Assembly (NCBI RefSeq): GCF_017309955.1
Contig: NZ_CP021248.1
Location: 124,001 to 188,000 of the forward strand
Direction: 5' to 3'
Source of the DNA: Novosphingobium sp. KA1
GTDB taxonomy: Bacteria; Pseudomonadota; Alphaproteobacteria; Sphingomonadales; Sphingomonadaceae
Length of the DNA: 64,000 nt
Below the pieces are notes generated by a model. It did not search any database, was not told the DNA's origin, and saw only the letters and a program-made list of their open reading frames with translations. Position 1 is the stretch's first letter, and each line of letters starts with the position of its first letter. Below are positions 24,734-36,293 of this stretch, one piece after another. A program made the position numbers and the translations under genes.

Positions 24734-27496
24734 TCAGAACTCGAAGCGGACGCCGCCCATCACGGTGCGACCCGAACGGGTGTAGACGTAGAGACGCTTG
24801 GAGGTGTCCGAATACTGCTTCTCGGCCTGGTTGGTGAGGTTGATGGCATCGAGCGTGAGCTGGATGCGGTCGGTGATCTTGTAGTGCGCCGACATGTCGA
24901 CATAGACCGTCGCGGCATAGCCCGAGAGATCCTGGTCGACGACCGTCACGCCGTTCACGGTGGTGGTGATCGGCGCTGCCGAATAGACGTAGCTGGAGCG
25001 GTAGTTGGCCGAACCGCGCACGTCGAACCTGGCGTCCTGATAGTAGAGCGTGATATTGCCGTTGTACTTGCTCAGGCCTTCAAGCGTCGTCCTGGCGGCG
25101 ATGTCACCGTAGATCGTCCGGTAATCGTATTGCGACTTCACATAAGTGAAGTTGGCCGCGACCCCGAAGTGATCGAACGGTGCGGGTAGGAAGGTGAAGT
25201 CGCTCTGCGCCGCCAGTTCGAGGCCCCACAGGTCGGTCTTGCCGAGGTTGATCGGGCGCGAGTAGCTCGAAACCACGGTATTGGCGGTGAGTCCGTCCAT
25301 CAGGTCGGTGGAGAGACCCGTCTCGCCGTAAGTCGTGTTGGTGACGGTCTTGGTGCCGATGAAGCCGTCGAGCGTCTTGTAGAACAGCGCGCCGGTGATC
25401 GAGCCGTGATTGCCGAGGTAGTATTCGACCGAGAGGTCGAGGTCGGTCGACTTGTAGGGCTTGAGGTTGGGATTGCCGGTCGAGACCGAGACTTCGCCGC
25501 CGTCGCCGCTCCTGACGGTGCCGTTGACGGCCAGCGCGCTCAGCGTCGGACGGTTGATGTTCCGGGCCGCGGCGGCGCGCACCACCAGCTTGTCGGTCAG
25601 CTCGAAGATCAGGTTGGCCGCCGGCAGGAAGCCCTGGTAGCTCGAGGTGCCGCGAATGGTATTCAGCGATCCGTCGACCGTGCCCACGCCGACGGAATCG
25701 ATGCCGGTGTGGTAGAAGCGGCCGCCGACATTGCCTCGGAATGGCACCGACCCCAGCATGTGGTTCCAGTCGTACTGGGCATAGGCCGCCCAGGTGCGCT
25801 CCTCGACGGCATATTCGCTGCCGCGGTTGGTCAGGTAGTCGCCGCGATCGATGCCGAGCGCGGAAAGCGCCTTGTCGTAGTCGACGATGACCCACGATTG
25901 GCCGGAATAGCCGTTGTAGACCTTGGAATAGTCGCCGATGTCGGCACTGACGGCGCCGGACCTGAAGCTCGGAAGCAGCACGTCGTCGGCGGTCAGGGTA
26001 TAGCCGCTGTTCTTGAAGCGGCGCCATTCACCGCCCAGGCTCAGCTTGTCGTCGGGCGAGAACTGGTATTCGAGGCTGCCGCGCACCGTGTCCATCGCGG
26101 TGTCCTGGTAGGACGCCGACATGTCGATCTCGTGGGCGTGGTAGTTGGCGGCGTCGCTGGTGTTCCAGCCGTAGGTGTTCTTGAGGCCGTAAGTGCCGGT
26201 GTACCGCGAGATGACGTCGCCGTAGGCCTCGGTATAGAACTTGTCGCTCATCGGCATGTCGTAGCTGGAGCGCTCGATGCCGCCGAGGAAGCGGAACGTC
26301 AGCTTGTCGGTCAAGGCGGTGTCGCCGCTCAGCACCAGCTGCTTGAAGGTGTTGCTGGTTTTCTGGGTGCGGGTCTCGGTGGACGTCTGGCCGCCCGAGA
26401 CGTCGAGGTAGGTCACCTCGTTCTCGTCGTTCCAGCCGATCGCGTTGATCCTCGAGGCCGGGTAGGTGACGCCGGCGAAGGTCTGCGCGCCGCCAAGCCA
26501 GGTCGAGCCGCCCGACCCGCGCGAGGCGAGGTGGGTCTCGAAACGGTCGGCCTTGAACTTGCCGTAGAGGCCGTCGAGGGTGATGTGGGTGGCCTCGCCG
26601 GGGTTCCACTGGATCGAGGAGGTCACGCCCAGGCGGTCCTGCGTCGAATCCCAGACCGACAGGCGGTTGCCGCGTGCGAAGCGCAGCGTGCCCGAGGTGA
26701 TCTTGTCCTGCTCATCCTGCGTCAGGCCGGAAATGTCGGAGCCGTTGGCGCCGTTGGTGCGCCAGCGGTAGGTGTCGACACCGGTCTCGCGGGTCTGGCG
26801 GTGGCTGTAGGCGGCCGAGACGAGAATGCCGAAATCGCCCCAGTTCTTGGAAACGAGGCCGGTCAGGCGCGGCTGGAAGTCCTTGGTGTAGCTGTTGGTG
26901 CCGGCCGAGGCCGACACGGCGATCTTGTCGCCCGCATAGTCGAGCGGGCGTGCGGTGTAGAGGCCTACGGTGCCGGCCAGCCCGCCCTCGGTCTGGTCGG
27001 CCGAGTAGGACTTGCGCACGTCGACGTGGTTGAACAGTTCGGCGGCGAAGATGTTGAAGTCGAAGGCGCGGTCGCGCGTGCCCTGGCCGCGGCTGTCCTG
27101 CGGGCTGTCGACGTTGCCCAGCACTTCCATGCCGTTGAGCTGGACGCGGGTGAAGTCCGGGCCGAGGCCGCGCAGCGAGATGCGGCGGCCTTCGCCGGCC
27201 TCGCGGTTGATGGCGACGCCGGGCAGGCGCTGGAGCGCTTCGGCGAGGTTGAGGTCGGGGAAGGCGGCGATGTCGTCGGCGACGATCGAATCCTGGATGA
27301 TCGTGGCGTTGCGCTTCGCATCGCGCGCGCCCAGCAGGCTGGCGCGGAACCCGGTGACGACGATCGAGCCGCCGTCCTGCGCCCCGGCTTGCCCCGCGTC
27401 TTGCGCCGTGTCCTGCCCCGTGTCCTGCGCCATCGCGGGCTGCGCCGCGCAGGCGAGTGCCGTCGATACCAGCCAGAGGCTGCGCTTATGCCACAT
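24734..27496 (-). CDS. TonB-dependent receptor, Caulobacter/Xanthomonas type
   Basis: Outer-membrane receptor of 920 residues without an STN domain. The signal peptide (MWHKRSLWLVSTALACAAQ, cut after AMA) is followed by a Gln/Asp repeat stretch, then a plug with SIVVTGFRASLLGARDAKR, LQRLPGVAINREAGEGR and the RGLGPDFTRVQLNGMEV signature, closely parallel to the STN receptor next to it. The C-terminal YTRSGRTVMGGVRFEF ends in Phe. The ATG at 27496 is preferred over 27511 because AGGGG lies seven bases before it. The pair may bind related ligands (amino sugar or glycan fragments are a guess). Confidence 0.92.
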   Translation of the reverse strand: MWHKRSLWLVSTALACAAQPAMAQDTGQDTAQDAGQAGAQDGGSIVVTGFRASLLGARDAKRNATIIQDSIVADDIAAFPDLNLAEALQRLPGVAINREAGEGRRISLRGLGPDFTRVQLNGMEVLGNVDSPQDSRGQGTRDRAFDFNIFAAELFNHVDVRKSYSADQTEGGLAGTVGLYTARPLDYAGDKIAVSASAGTNSYTKDFQPRLTGLVSKNWGDFGILVSAAYSHRQTRETGVDTYRWRTNGANGSDISGLTQDEQDKITSGTLRFARGNRLSVWDSTQDRLGVTSSIQWNPGEATHITLDGLYGKFKADRFETHLASRGSGGSTWLGGAQTFAGVTYPASRINAIGWNDENEVTYLDVSGGQTSTETRTQKTSNTFKQLVLSGDTALTDKLTFRFLGGIERSSYDMPMSDKFYTEAYGDVISRYTGTYGLKNTYGWNTSDAANYHAHEIDMSASYQDTAMDTVRGSLEYQFSPDDKLSLGGEWRRFKNSGYTLTADDVLLPSFRSGAVSADIGDYSKVYNGYSGQSWVIVDYDKALSALGIDRGDYLTNRGSEYAVEERTWAAYAQYDWNHMLGSVPFRGNVGGRFYHTGIDSVGVGTVDGSLNTIRGTSSYQGFLPAANLIFELTDKLVVRAAAARNINRPTLSALAVNGTVRSGDGGEVSVSTGNPNLKPYKSTDLDLSVEYYLGNHGSITGALFYKTLDGFIGTKTVTNTTYGETGLSTDLMDGLTANTVVSSYSRPINLGKTDLWGLELAAQSDFTFLPAPFDHFGVAANFTYVKSQYDYRTIYGDIAARTTLEGLSKYNGNITLYYQDARFDVRGSANYRSSYVYSAAPITTTVNGVTVVDQDLSGYAATVYVDMSAHYKITDRIQLTLDAINLTNQAEKQYSDTSKRLYVYTRSGRTVMGGVRFEF

Positions 27497-27906
27497 TGTC
27501 TTACCCCTCATTGCAATTTGTCCGTGCTTGTTCGCGAGCGGAAAAGGTCGTCGCGATCGCAGGTGAAGAGCGCGGCGGGGTACTGGCGGGGACACATAAA
27601 ATTATGAAAGTTCAAAGACTATTTGTGACGTTTTTGTGAATACTGTTGTAGTTGTTTAGTTGTTTCGTCTGATCTGTTCTGTTTTTGAAATTTCCGCCGG
27701 TGCTGTTTCAAAATGTTTCCCTAATGCGCAGGGCGAAAAAAATACCGCGGCGGGGTTTGCAATCCTGGACTGGCCGGGCCATGGTCCCTGCTCAGCCCTT
27801 GCCTGTGTCCGTCCCGGACATTTTCGGATTATCGACCTGCGGCTGGCGACGGGCCTTGGGCCTGTCTTCGCGCGGTCATTTCCATGCAACTCAAAGGAGC
27901 CCCGGT
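27497..27906. other. Divergent intergenic region, AT-rich core
   Basis: 410 bases between divergently transcribed receptor and antiporter genes, with no credible coding frame. About 27598-27720 is strikingly AT-rich for this genome and includes three GTTGT repeats (about 27646-27667). It should hold both promoters, but no pair of -35/-10 boxes is convincing enough to place. Confidence 0.5.
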
Positions 27907-29550
27907 TTGGAGTCCGTTTCGGTCGTGCTTTTTCTGCTGCTGGCGGTTGTCGTCAGCGGTGCGGTGTCGCGGATGTTGCCCTGGTCGGTGCCGACGCCGC
28001 TCGTGCAGATCGTGCTGGGCGGCGCGATCGGTCTGTCGACATCCTATAGCGTCTCGCTCGACCCGGAACTGTTCCTGCTGCTGTTCCTGCCGCCGCTGCT
28101 GTTCCTCGATGGCTGGCGCATTCCCAAGGACGAACTGTTCAAGGACGTCTCGACCGTCGTCGAACTGGCGCTGGGGCTGGTGCTGACGACGGTGATCGGC
28201 ATGGGGCTGTTTATCCACTGGATGATCCCGGCGATGCCGCTGGCGGTGGCCTTCGCGCTTGCCGCGGTGGTCTCGCCGACCGACCCGATCGCGGTGTCCG
28301 CCATTGCCGCGCGCGTGCCGATCCCCAAGCGCATGATGCACATCCTCGAAGGGGAATCGCTGCTGAACGATGCATCGGGCCTTGTCTGCCTGCGTTTTGC
28401 CGTCGCGGCGGCGCTGACCGGCACGTTTTCGGCGGGCGATGCGGCGCTGAGTTTCCTGTGGGTGGCGGGCGCGGGCCTGGCCATCGGCGTGGCGGTGACG
28501 GTGGTGGTCTCGCGCGCCAAGGCCTGGGTGACGCGCGGCTGGGGCGAGGATACCGGCTCGCAGATCCTTGTCAGCCTGCTGATCCCCTTCGGCTCCTACA
28601 TGCTGGCCGAGCATTTCCATGCCTCGGGCATCCTCGCCGCCGTCGGCGCGGGGGTGACGATGACGTTTGCCGAAATCTCGCGCGAGGCCATGGCGGTCAC
28701 CCGCATGCGCCGCAATTCGGTGTGGGACACGATCCAGTTCACGCTGAACGGCATCATCTTCGTGCTGCTGGGCGAGCAGCTTCCGGGCATCCTCTATGAA
28801 GCGAGGCAGACCGTCGCGGTGACCGGGCACAGCCAGCCGGGCTGGCTGGCGCTATATGTCGTGGCGATCGTGGCGGGTCTTGCGGCGCTGCGTTTCGCCT
28901 GGGTGTGGCTCTCGTTCAAGTTCACGATCCTGCGTCGGCGCCAGACCGGATCGCTTCCCGATTCCGCGCTGCGCAGCCCCAACTGGCGGCTGGTCGCGGC
29001 GATGTCGTTCGCGGGCGTGCGCGGCGCCATCACGCTGGCCGGTGTGCTGACGCTGCCGCTGGCGCTCGGCGACGGCACGCCGTTCCCGGCGCGCGATCTG
29101 GCGATCTTCCTGGCGGCGGGGGTGATCATCGTCTCGCTGATCCTCGCCAGCATCGCCTTGCCGGTGCTGCTCAAGGGGCTGACGATGCCCGGCGAGCCCT
29201 CGAAGCAGGCCGAGGAAGATGCCGCCCGCGTGGCGACCGCGGAAGCGGCGATCCGCGCGATCGAGCGCCACCAGCACCGGCTCGCCGAAGAGCGCGGCGA
29301 TGCCGACCGTTTCGCGGCGGCCGGCGGCCGGGTGATGGACCTCTACCGCGAACGCATCGAGGGGCTCAGCGAGGACGAGCGCGATGCCGTGCGGGCGCAG
29401 GAAAAGCTGTTCCGCGAATTCCGCCTGGTCGGCGTCAAGGCCGAGCGGGCGACGCTCGCGGACCTCATCCGCAGCCGCCAGGTCGGCAGCGCGACGATCC
29501 GCAAGCTGACGCGCGAACTGGATCTTTCCGAGGCGCGTCTCAGGGGTTAG
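27907..29550 (+). CDS. CPA1-family sodium/proton antiporter
   Basis: Inner-membrane cation/proton antiporter of 547 residues with 11-12 hydrophobic segments. FLPPLLFLDGW (about 59-69) and SPTDPIAV (about 121-128, with the ion-binding Asp) are NhaP/NHE-type motifs, and FAGVRGAITLA lies in a late helix. A charged C-terminal tail of about 120 residues (ERHQHRLAEERGD onward) is predicted cytoplasmic and may regulate activity. The start is TTG 27907 with AAGGAG seven bases upstream; earlier ATGs in this frame lie in non-hydrophobic sequence. Likely role: pH and Na+ homeostasis. Confidence 0.9.
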   Translation: MESVSVVLFLLLAVVVSGAVSRMLPWSVPTPLVQIVLGGAIGLSTSYSVSLDPELFLLLFLPPLLFLDGWRIPKDELFKDVSTVVELALGLVLTTVIGMGLFIHWMIPAMPLAVAFALAAVVSPTDPIAVSAIAARVPIPKRMMHILEGESLLNDASGLVCLRFAVAAALTGTFSAGDAALSFLWVAGAGLAIGVAVTVVVSRAKAWVTRGWGEDTGSQILVSLLIPFGSYMLAEHFHASGILAAVGAGVTMTFAEISREAMAVTRMRRNSVWDTIQFTLNGIIFVLLGEQLPGILYEARQTVAVTGHSQPGWLALYVVAIVAGLAALRFAWVWLSFKFTILRRRQTGSLPDSALRSPNWRLVAAMSFAGVRGAITLAGVLTLPLALGDGTPFPARDLAIFLAAGVIIVSLILASIALPVLLKGLTMPGEPSKQAEEDAARVATAEAAIRAIERHQHRLAEERGDADRFAAAGGRVMDLYRERIEGLSEDERDAVRAQEKLFREFRLVGVKAERATLADLIRSRQVGSATIRKLTRELDLSEARLRG

Positions 29551-29576
29551 CCGTTTCCTGGGCGGGGTTCGACGGG

Positions 29577-29608
29577 GCCGGATTTCACAAATCGTGAAAT
29601 CCGGCTTT
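29577..29608 (+). terminator. Intrinsic-terminator-like hairpin after the antiporter
   Basis: Perfect 12-base arms GCCGGATTTCAC / GTGAAATCCGGC with a 5-base loop, then TTT, 27 bases beyond the antiporter stop. The stem is complete but the T-run is short. Confidence 0.65.
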
Positions 29609-29717
29609 GCGATTTGTCGATGGTGACCGCGTCCAAAAGCCGCCATTTAGCATGCCATATCCTCGCAAATCGCCGAATCCGGGTTTTCGGGCGGGGCGGT
29701 AACAAGGAAATGGATTG

Positions 29718-32396
<2,679 letters not shown>

Positions 32397-32439
32397 GGCG
32401 CGTGAGCGTTCCAAGCTGCTGATGCGTCAGCATCACTGC

Positions 32440-32595
32440 AGTCTGGTATAAGGCCAACCGAGGTAAACCGTGTCGGGGAGGAGGAGCGACCCGACCGGGA
32501 ATGCGGACCGCATGCGCCAGCGTGCGGTCCGCATTTGCTTTTCGGGTGCCACAGGCCGCTGGTGCGGCCCTCACAATGCCCGTTCGGGCATTTTG
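32440..32595 (+). ncRNA. Possible small RNA: serial stem-loops ending in T-runs
   Basis: In the gap after ppdK there are four stems in a row: GTCGGG/CCCGAC at 32472-32495, whose loop holds GGAGGAGGAG; a 12-base stem 32501-32534; GGCCGC/GCGGCC at 32554-32569; and AATGCCC/GGGCATT at 32575-32592. T-rich runs follow the second and fourth. TATAAG at 32447-32452 could be a -10 box, but no clear -35 is seen. It may equally be a complex ppdK 3' region. Confidence 0.35.
32501..32542 (+). terminator. Terminator downstream of ppdK
   Basis: Twelve-base arms ATGCGGACCGCA / TGCGGTCCGCAT with a 10-base loop, followed by TTGCTTTT. This is the best termination signal between ppdK and the convergent kinase gene. 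Confidence 0.7.
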
Positions 32596-32605
32596 AAACA
32601 GCCCG

Positions 32606-33475
32606 TCAGGCCTTGGCCGCCGCAAAACCGGCAAGGCGCAGGGCGCCGTCGAGGGAATCGCCCAGCGGCGCGCTCAGGCGTTCGACCGTGCGGGCGCGCA
32701 GCCAGGGCTGCATGCGCGGGGCGAGGCCGCCGACCAGCGAGCAGCGGGCGGCGCCGCGCTCGAAGATCGTCTCGATGAAACGCTCGATGTGCCCGGCGGC
32801 ATTCTCGACGATGGAACGGGCGATGGCGTCGTCCGCCTCGGCATAGCTCATCACCAGCGGCGCGAAAGTGCCGTAGTCGCGCGGGGTGGCGTGGTCCATC
32901 CAGGCGATGGCCTGCGCGGTGTCATGCCCGAAACGCTCGGTCACGGCGGCGCTGAGCGGGGTCTTGCGGGTGCGCCCGTCGAGCGCGCGCAAGGCGTGGC
33001 GCATCGCCGACAGCCCCAGCGCGGCGCCGCTGCCCTCGTCCGAGATGGGGAAGCCGTAGCCGCCGATGGTGAAATCGCGGCCCTCGACGCGCAGCTGGGC
33101 GGCGCTGCCGGTGCCGATGATGAGGATCGCGCCGTCCTCGCCGCCATGGGCGCCGAGGTTGGCGATCTGCGCGTCGGTGGCGTAAGCGGCCGAGGCGAAA
33201 CCGAAATCGAGCTCTGCCAGGGCCTCGCGCACGCCGGGGCGGGTGATCCCGGCGATGCCCATGCCGGCGTGGATGGTGGCGCGCTGGGCCGGGGTCAGGC
33301 CCGCCTCGGCGACCGCCTGATCCGCGGTCTCCCGCAAGGTGTCATAGAGCGCCTCGATGCCGATGCGCGCGTTGGCGGTGCCGGACTTGCCCTCGCCGAT
33401 CGCGCGGCCCTGGGCATCGACCAGCCGGGCGCGGCAATTGCTGCCGCCTGCATCGATGCCGAGGTAGTAGGTCAT
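32606..33475 (-). CDS. BadF/BadG-family amino-sugar kinase (GlcNAc/MurNAc kinase)
   Basis: ASKHA-fold kinase of 289 residues. LGIDAGGSNCRARL (5-18) is the phosphate-1 loop; IIGTGSAAQL and GFPISDEGSGAALGLSA are family motifs of BadF/BadG ATPases that include human NAGK-like GlcNAc kinases and the MurK kinases that phosphorylate both MurNAc and GlcNAc. It is last in the operon nagB-II, nagA, GH84, dld, kinase, with its ATG overlapping the dld stop by four bases. In this setting it should phosphorylate free GlcNAc and perhaps MurNAc at O6, feeding NagA and MurQ. GlcNAc is certain as context, MurNAc is inference. Confidence 0.88.
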   Translation of the reverse strand: MTYYLGIDAGGSNCRARLVDAQGRAIGEGKSGTANARIGIEALYDTLRETADQAVAEAGLTPAQRATIHAGMGIAGITRPGVREALAELDFGFASAAYATDAQIANLGAHGGEDGAILIIGTGSAAQLRVEGRDFTIGGYGFPISDEGSGAALGLSAMRHALRALDGRTRKTPLSAAVTERFGHDTAQAIAWMDHATPRDYGTFAPLVMSYAEADDAIARSIVENAAGHIERFIETIFERGAARCSLVGGLAPRMQPWLRARTVERLSAPLGDSLDGALRLAGFAAAKA

Positions 33476-35214
33476 GGGTGTTCTCCGTGGGGCCCCGCGC
33501 AGGCATGGTCGTTCCAGTCGCGGCCACGGGGGGTATGGCCGATACCGGGATTGAGCTGGTTGCGCGGATCGATCTCGCGGTAGAACCGCGCCAGCTCGGG
33601 CCGGGCAACGTAGAGGTGGCCGACGTTGTGCTCGGCCGGATACTGGGCGCCGCGCGCGTCGAGCAGGGCCCAGAGCGCGTGTTCGAAGGCGAGCGGATCG
33701 GTGCCCTTCGTGACGATGTAGTCCTGGTGGAACACCTGGCAGAAGAAGTGCCCGTAATAGAGCGTGTGGACCGTGCGGGCGGCAAGCTCCGCGGGCAGCT
33801 GCTCCACCCAGTCGCGGGTATTGCGCGGCAGCGCGACGTCGAGGGCGACGATGTCTTCCACCGTGTCGCGGTGGACGGCGCGGTAGCGCACGGCGGCGCC
33901 CGCCGCGACGAAGCGGTGGAGGAAGGCCTTGGCGGCCTCCTGCGCGGTGCATTCGAAATGGTCGGCCTCGCTGCCGCCGGGGAACAGCTCGCCGAGCAGT
34001 GCGCGGGCGGCATCGACCTGCTCGCGCGGGACTTTCAGGATCAGGTGATGGTCGAAGCGGGCGCGGTATTCGCGCATGCGCGGCGGCAGATGATCGGGGA
34101 TGAACCGGCTCGACCATTGCATCAGGCGGTCGGACAGGCCGCCTCCGAACAGGCTGCCGAACAGCCCGTCGAAGCGCGATTTGGCGGCAAACAGCGCGGG
34201 CAGCCGGTCGGTGCCGAGCCGCTCGATCGCGAAGAACATGTCGCGCCCGTAGCGGTCGGCGACGTCGAAGGCCTCGGCATGCATGTATTCGCCGGCGATC
34301 GGCAGGGTGTCGAAATCGCGCAGCATCGTGCGGCGCAGCGCCGTCAGCCGGTCGGGCCGGCTGGTGCCGATGTAGAACGTGGTGGTCTCCTCCTCGCGCG
34401 CGAAGGTGTCGAGGCGGACGGCAAAGACGATCAGCTTGCCCGCGCTTCCGGCGGCTTCGAACAGGCAGCGCGGGTCGGCGTTGAAGCGGGCGGGCACGTC
34501 GCTGTCGATGTCGCGCACGTGGGCCGCATAGCTGTGGTCGTGCGCCCACTTGTCACCGGCGGGATCGATGTCGGCTTCGGTGAACTGGCCGCCGTCGAGC
34601 CGGGCGAGCATGGCCTCGGGCTCGCCGCCGAGCGCGATGCCGAGGTGGTTGACGAGGCGCAGGCTGCCGTCCGGCTGGACCTGCGCATAGAGCGCCAGCT
34701 GGGTATAGGCGGGGCCGCGCCGGATCAGCGAGCCGCCCGAATTGTTGCAGACCCCGCCCACCACCGAGGCGCCGAGGCAGGAGGAGCCGATCACCGAATG
34801 CGGCTCGCGCCCATAAGGGCGCAGCGCCGCTTCCAGCGCGTAGAGCGTGGTGCCGGGCAGGCAGAGCACCTGCTCGCCGCCGCGAATGACTTTCAGCGCC
34901 GAGAGCCGCGTCGTGCTGATGATGACGAGGCCGCCGGGATAGTCGTCGCCATCGGGTGTCGAGCCGCCGGTGAGGCCGGTGTTCGAGGCCTGCATGATGA
35001 TCGAGACGTCCGCCGCCACGCAGGCCTGCACCGCCCGCCACAGTTCCACCAGGCTGCCCGGGCGCACCACCGCGATCGCCGGGCCCTCGCCGGTGCGATA
35101 GCCCTTGCGGAACCGCGCCGTCGCCCGCGCCGAGGTCAGCACGTGGCGCCCGCCGACCGCGCCGCGCAGTTCGCCCAGCAGCTTGCGGTCTCGTGTCGTG
35201 GCGCTTGTCGTCAT
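33472..35214 (-). CDS. dld: Quinone-dependent D-lactate dehydrogenase (Dld type)
   Basis: FAD-binding peripheral membrane enzyme, 580 residues, close in length and layout to E. coli Dld (571). The N-terminal PCMH-type FAD domain includes IIMQASNTGLTGGSTPDGDD and GSSCLGASVVGGVCNNSGG; the C-terminal membrane-binding/cap region has VFHQDYIVTKG and QLNPGIGHTPRG. It oxidises D-lactate to pyruvate and passes electrons to quinone. Its presence between GH84 and kinase genes makes sense because MurQ releases D-lactate from MurNAc-6-phosphate. The start ATG 35214 is 14 bases after the GH84 stop. Confidence 0.93.
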   Translation of the reverse strand: MTTSATTRDRKLLGELRGAVGGRHVLTSARATARFRKGYRTGEGPAIAVVRPGSLVELWRAVQACVAADVSIIMQASNTGLTGGSTPDGDDYPGGLVIISTTRLSALKVIRGGEQVLCLPGTTLYALEAALRPYGREPHSVIGSSCLGASVVGGVCNNSGGSLIRRGPAYTQLALYAQVQPDGSLRLVNHLGIALGGEPEAMLARLDGGQFTEADIDPAGDKWAHDHSYAAHVRDIDSDVPARFNADPRCLFEAAGSAGKLIVFAVRLDTFAREEETTTFYIGTSRPDRLTALRRTMLRDFDTLPIAGEYMHAEAFDVADRYGRDMFFAIERLGTDRLPALFAAKSRFDGLFGSLFGGGLSDRLMQWSSRFIPDHLPPRMREYRARFDHHLILKVPREQVDAARALLGELFPGGSEADHFECTAQEAAKAFLHRFVAAGAAVRYRAVHRDTVEDIVALDVALPRNTRDWVEQLPAELAARTVHTLYYGHFFCQVFHQDYIVTKGTDPLAFEHALWALLDARGAQYPAEHNVGHLYVARPELARFYREIDPRNQLNPGIGHTPRGRDWNDHACAGPHGEHP

Positions 35215-35228
35215 CGCGTGTTTCCCGC

Positions 35229-36293
35229 TTACTGGGTCTGGACCTCGTCGTCGGTCATCAGGTCATGGCCGTCCAGCCAGCGCAGGATCTCGCGCGCGGC
35301 GGGGTGATCGATGTCCCGATACCGTGCGCGCAGGCGGTCCGCCCGTGCGCCGAGGCGCTCGTAGCCGACGTCCTGCAGCGCCGGAAGGTCCTGCCGCAGA
35401 AGCTGCGTGAATTCCGCGCCGAGCAGCGTGCGCGCGGCGGCATCGAACGCCGCGCCATAGGCATAGCGCTCCCCTTGCGCGTAGAGCATCGGCAGCGTCA
35501 GCGCCGGAATGCAGCCGAGGTGCGCCTGGATCGCCGGGTTGACCGCATGGCCGCTGATGTGTTCGGCAATCGCCGCCGGACGGCCGGTAAAGGCGCGCAG
35601 GTGCAGGAAGCGCGACATCCGCGCCCCGTCGTTGACCGGCCAGTTGTCCCACAGGCAGACCTTGCGGCCGAGCTCGCCCGCCACGCGTTCGAGATGCGCC
35701 GGGCCGATTTCCTTCGCGCAGACTTCCTCGCCGGTCCAGTAGACCTGCACGGCGCTGTCGAGCAGCCGGCCGAGCGTGCCGAGATAGTCCGCCGGACGAT
35801 CCGCGAAGACCAGGTCGAGCACCGGATCGTCGGAATAATAGGTCGGGCAGGTATAGACCCGCGTGGCCTTGGTCAGCCCGGCGCAGAAGTTGACGACATC
35901 GGCCTGCCGCTGGGCCAGCTGCGGCATGTCGCCGCGCAGATCGTCGAACAGCACGGCCAGGTCGTCGATGCCGATGGCGTCGAGGTCGGCGATGCGGCGG
36001 GCAAGGTCGGCCCGCGCGGCATCGTCGAAGGGATGGGTGGAGCCGACCGGGGTGATCGCCATGCCGAAACGCATGCCCGCCGCGCGGCATTCGGCGGAAA
36101 GCCGGGCGAGCGCCTCGCTCTGGGCGAGGTCATGCGCCTTGCGCCATTCGCGCCGCAGCGAACGGTCGGCCTTGGGGCCATAGTGGTAGAAACCGTAGCC
36201 GGCCCCGGCCAGCGTGCGCACCACGTGGCTGCGCTCGGCCGCGTCCCAGATCCGCCCGAAGCGGCCCTCGATCAGCCCGAGCGGCGGGGTCAC
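35229..36293 (-). CDS. GH84-like beta-N-acetylglucosaminidase domain protein
   Basis: A 354-residue TIM-barrel protein resembling the catalytic domain of family GH84 (O-GlcNAcase/NagJ). GLIEGRFGRIW (6-16) and GFYHYGPKAD (34-43) match the conserved substrate-binding starts, and Asp117-Asp118 in LAVLFDDLRGD match the catalytic pair used in substrate-assisted hydrolysis of N-acetyl sugars. No signal peptide is seen, so it should act in the cytoplasm on imported GlcNAc-containing disaccharides, unlike secreted GH84 enzymes. GTG 36293 overlaps the nagA stop (GTGA), fixing the start. Substrate, perhaps GlcNAc-anhydroMurNAc, is inferred. Confidence 0.82.
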   Translation of the reverse strand: MTPPLGLIEGRFGRIWDAAERSHVVRTLAGAGYGFYHYGPKADRSLRREWRKAHDLAQSEALARLSAECRAAGMRFGMAITPVGSTHPFDDAARADLARRIADLDAIGIDDLAVLFDDLRGDMPQLAQRQADVVNFCAGLTKATRVYTCPTYYSDDPVLDLVFADRPADYLGTLGRLLDSAVQVYWTGEEVCAKEIGPAHLERVAGELGRKVCLWDNWPVNDGARMSRFLHLRAFTGRPAAIAEHISGHAVNPAIQAHLGCIPALTLPMLYAQGERYAYGAAFDAAARTLLGAEFTQLLRQDLPALQDVGYERLGARADRLRARYRDIDHPAAREILRWLDGHDLMTDDEVQTQ

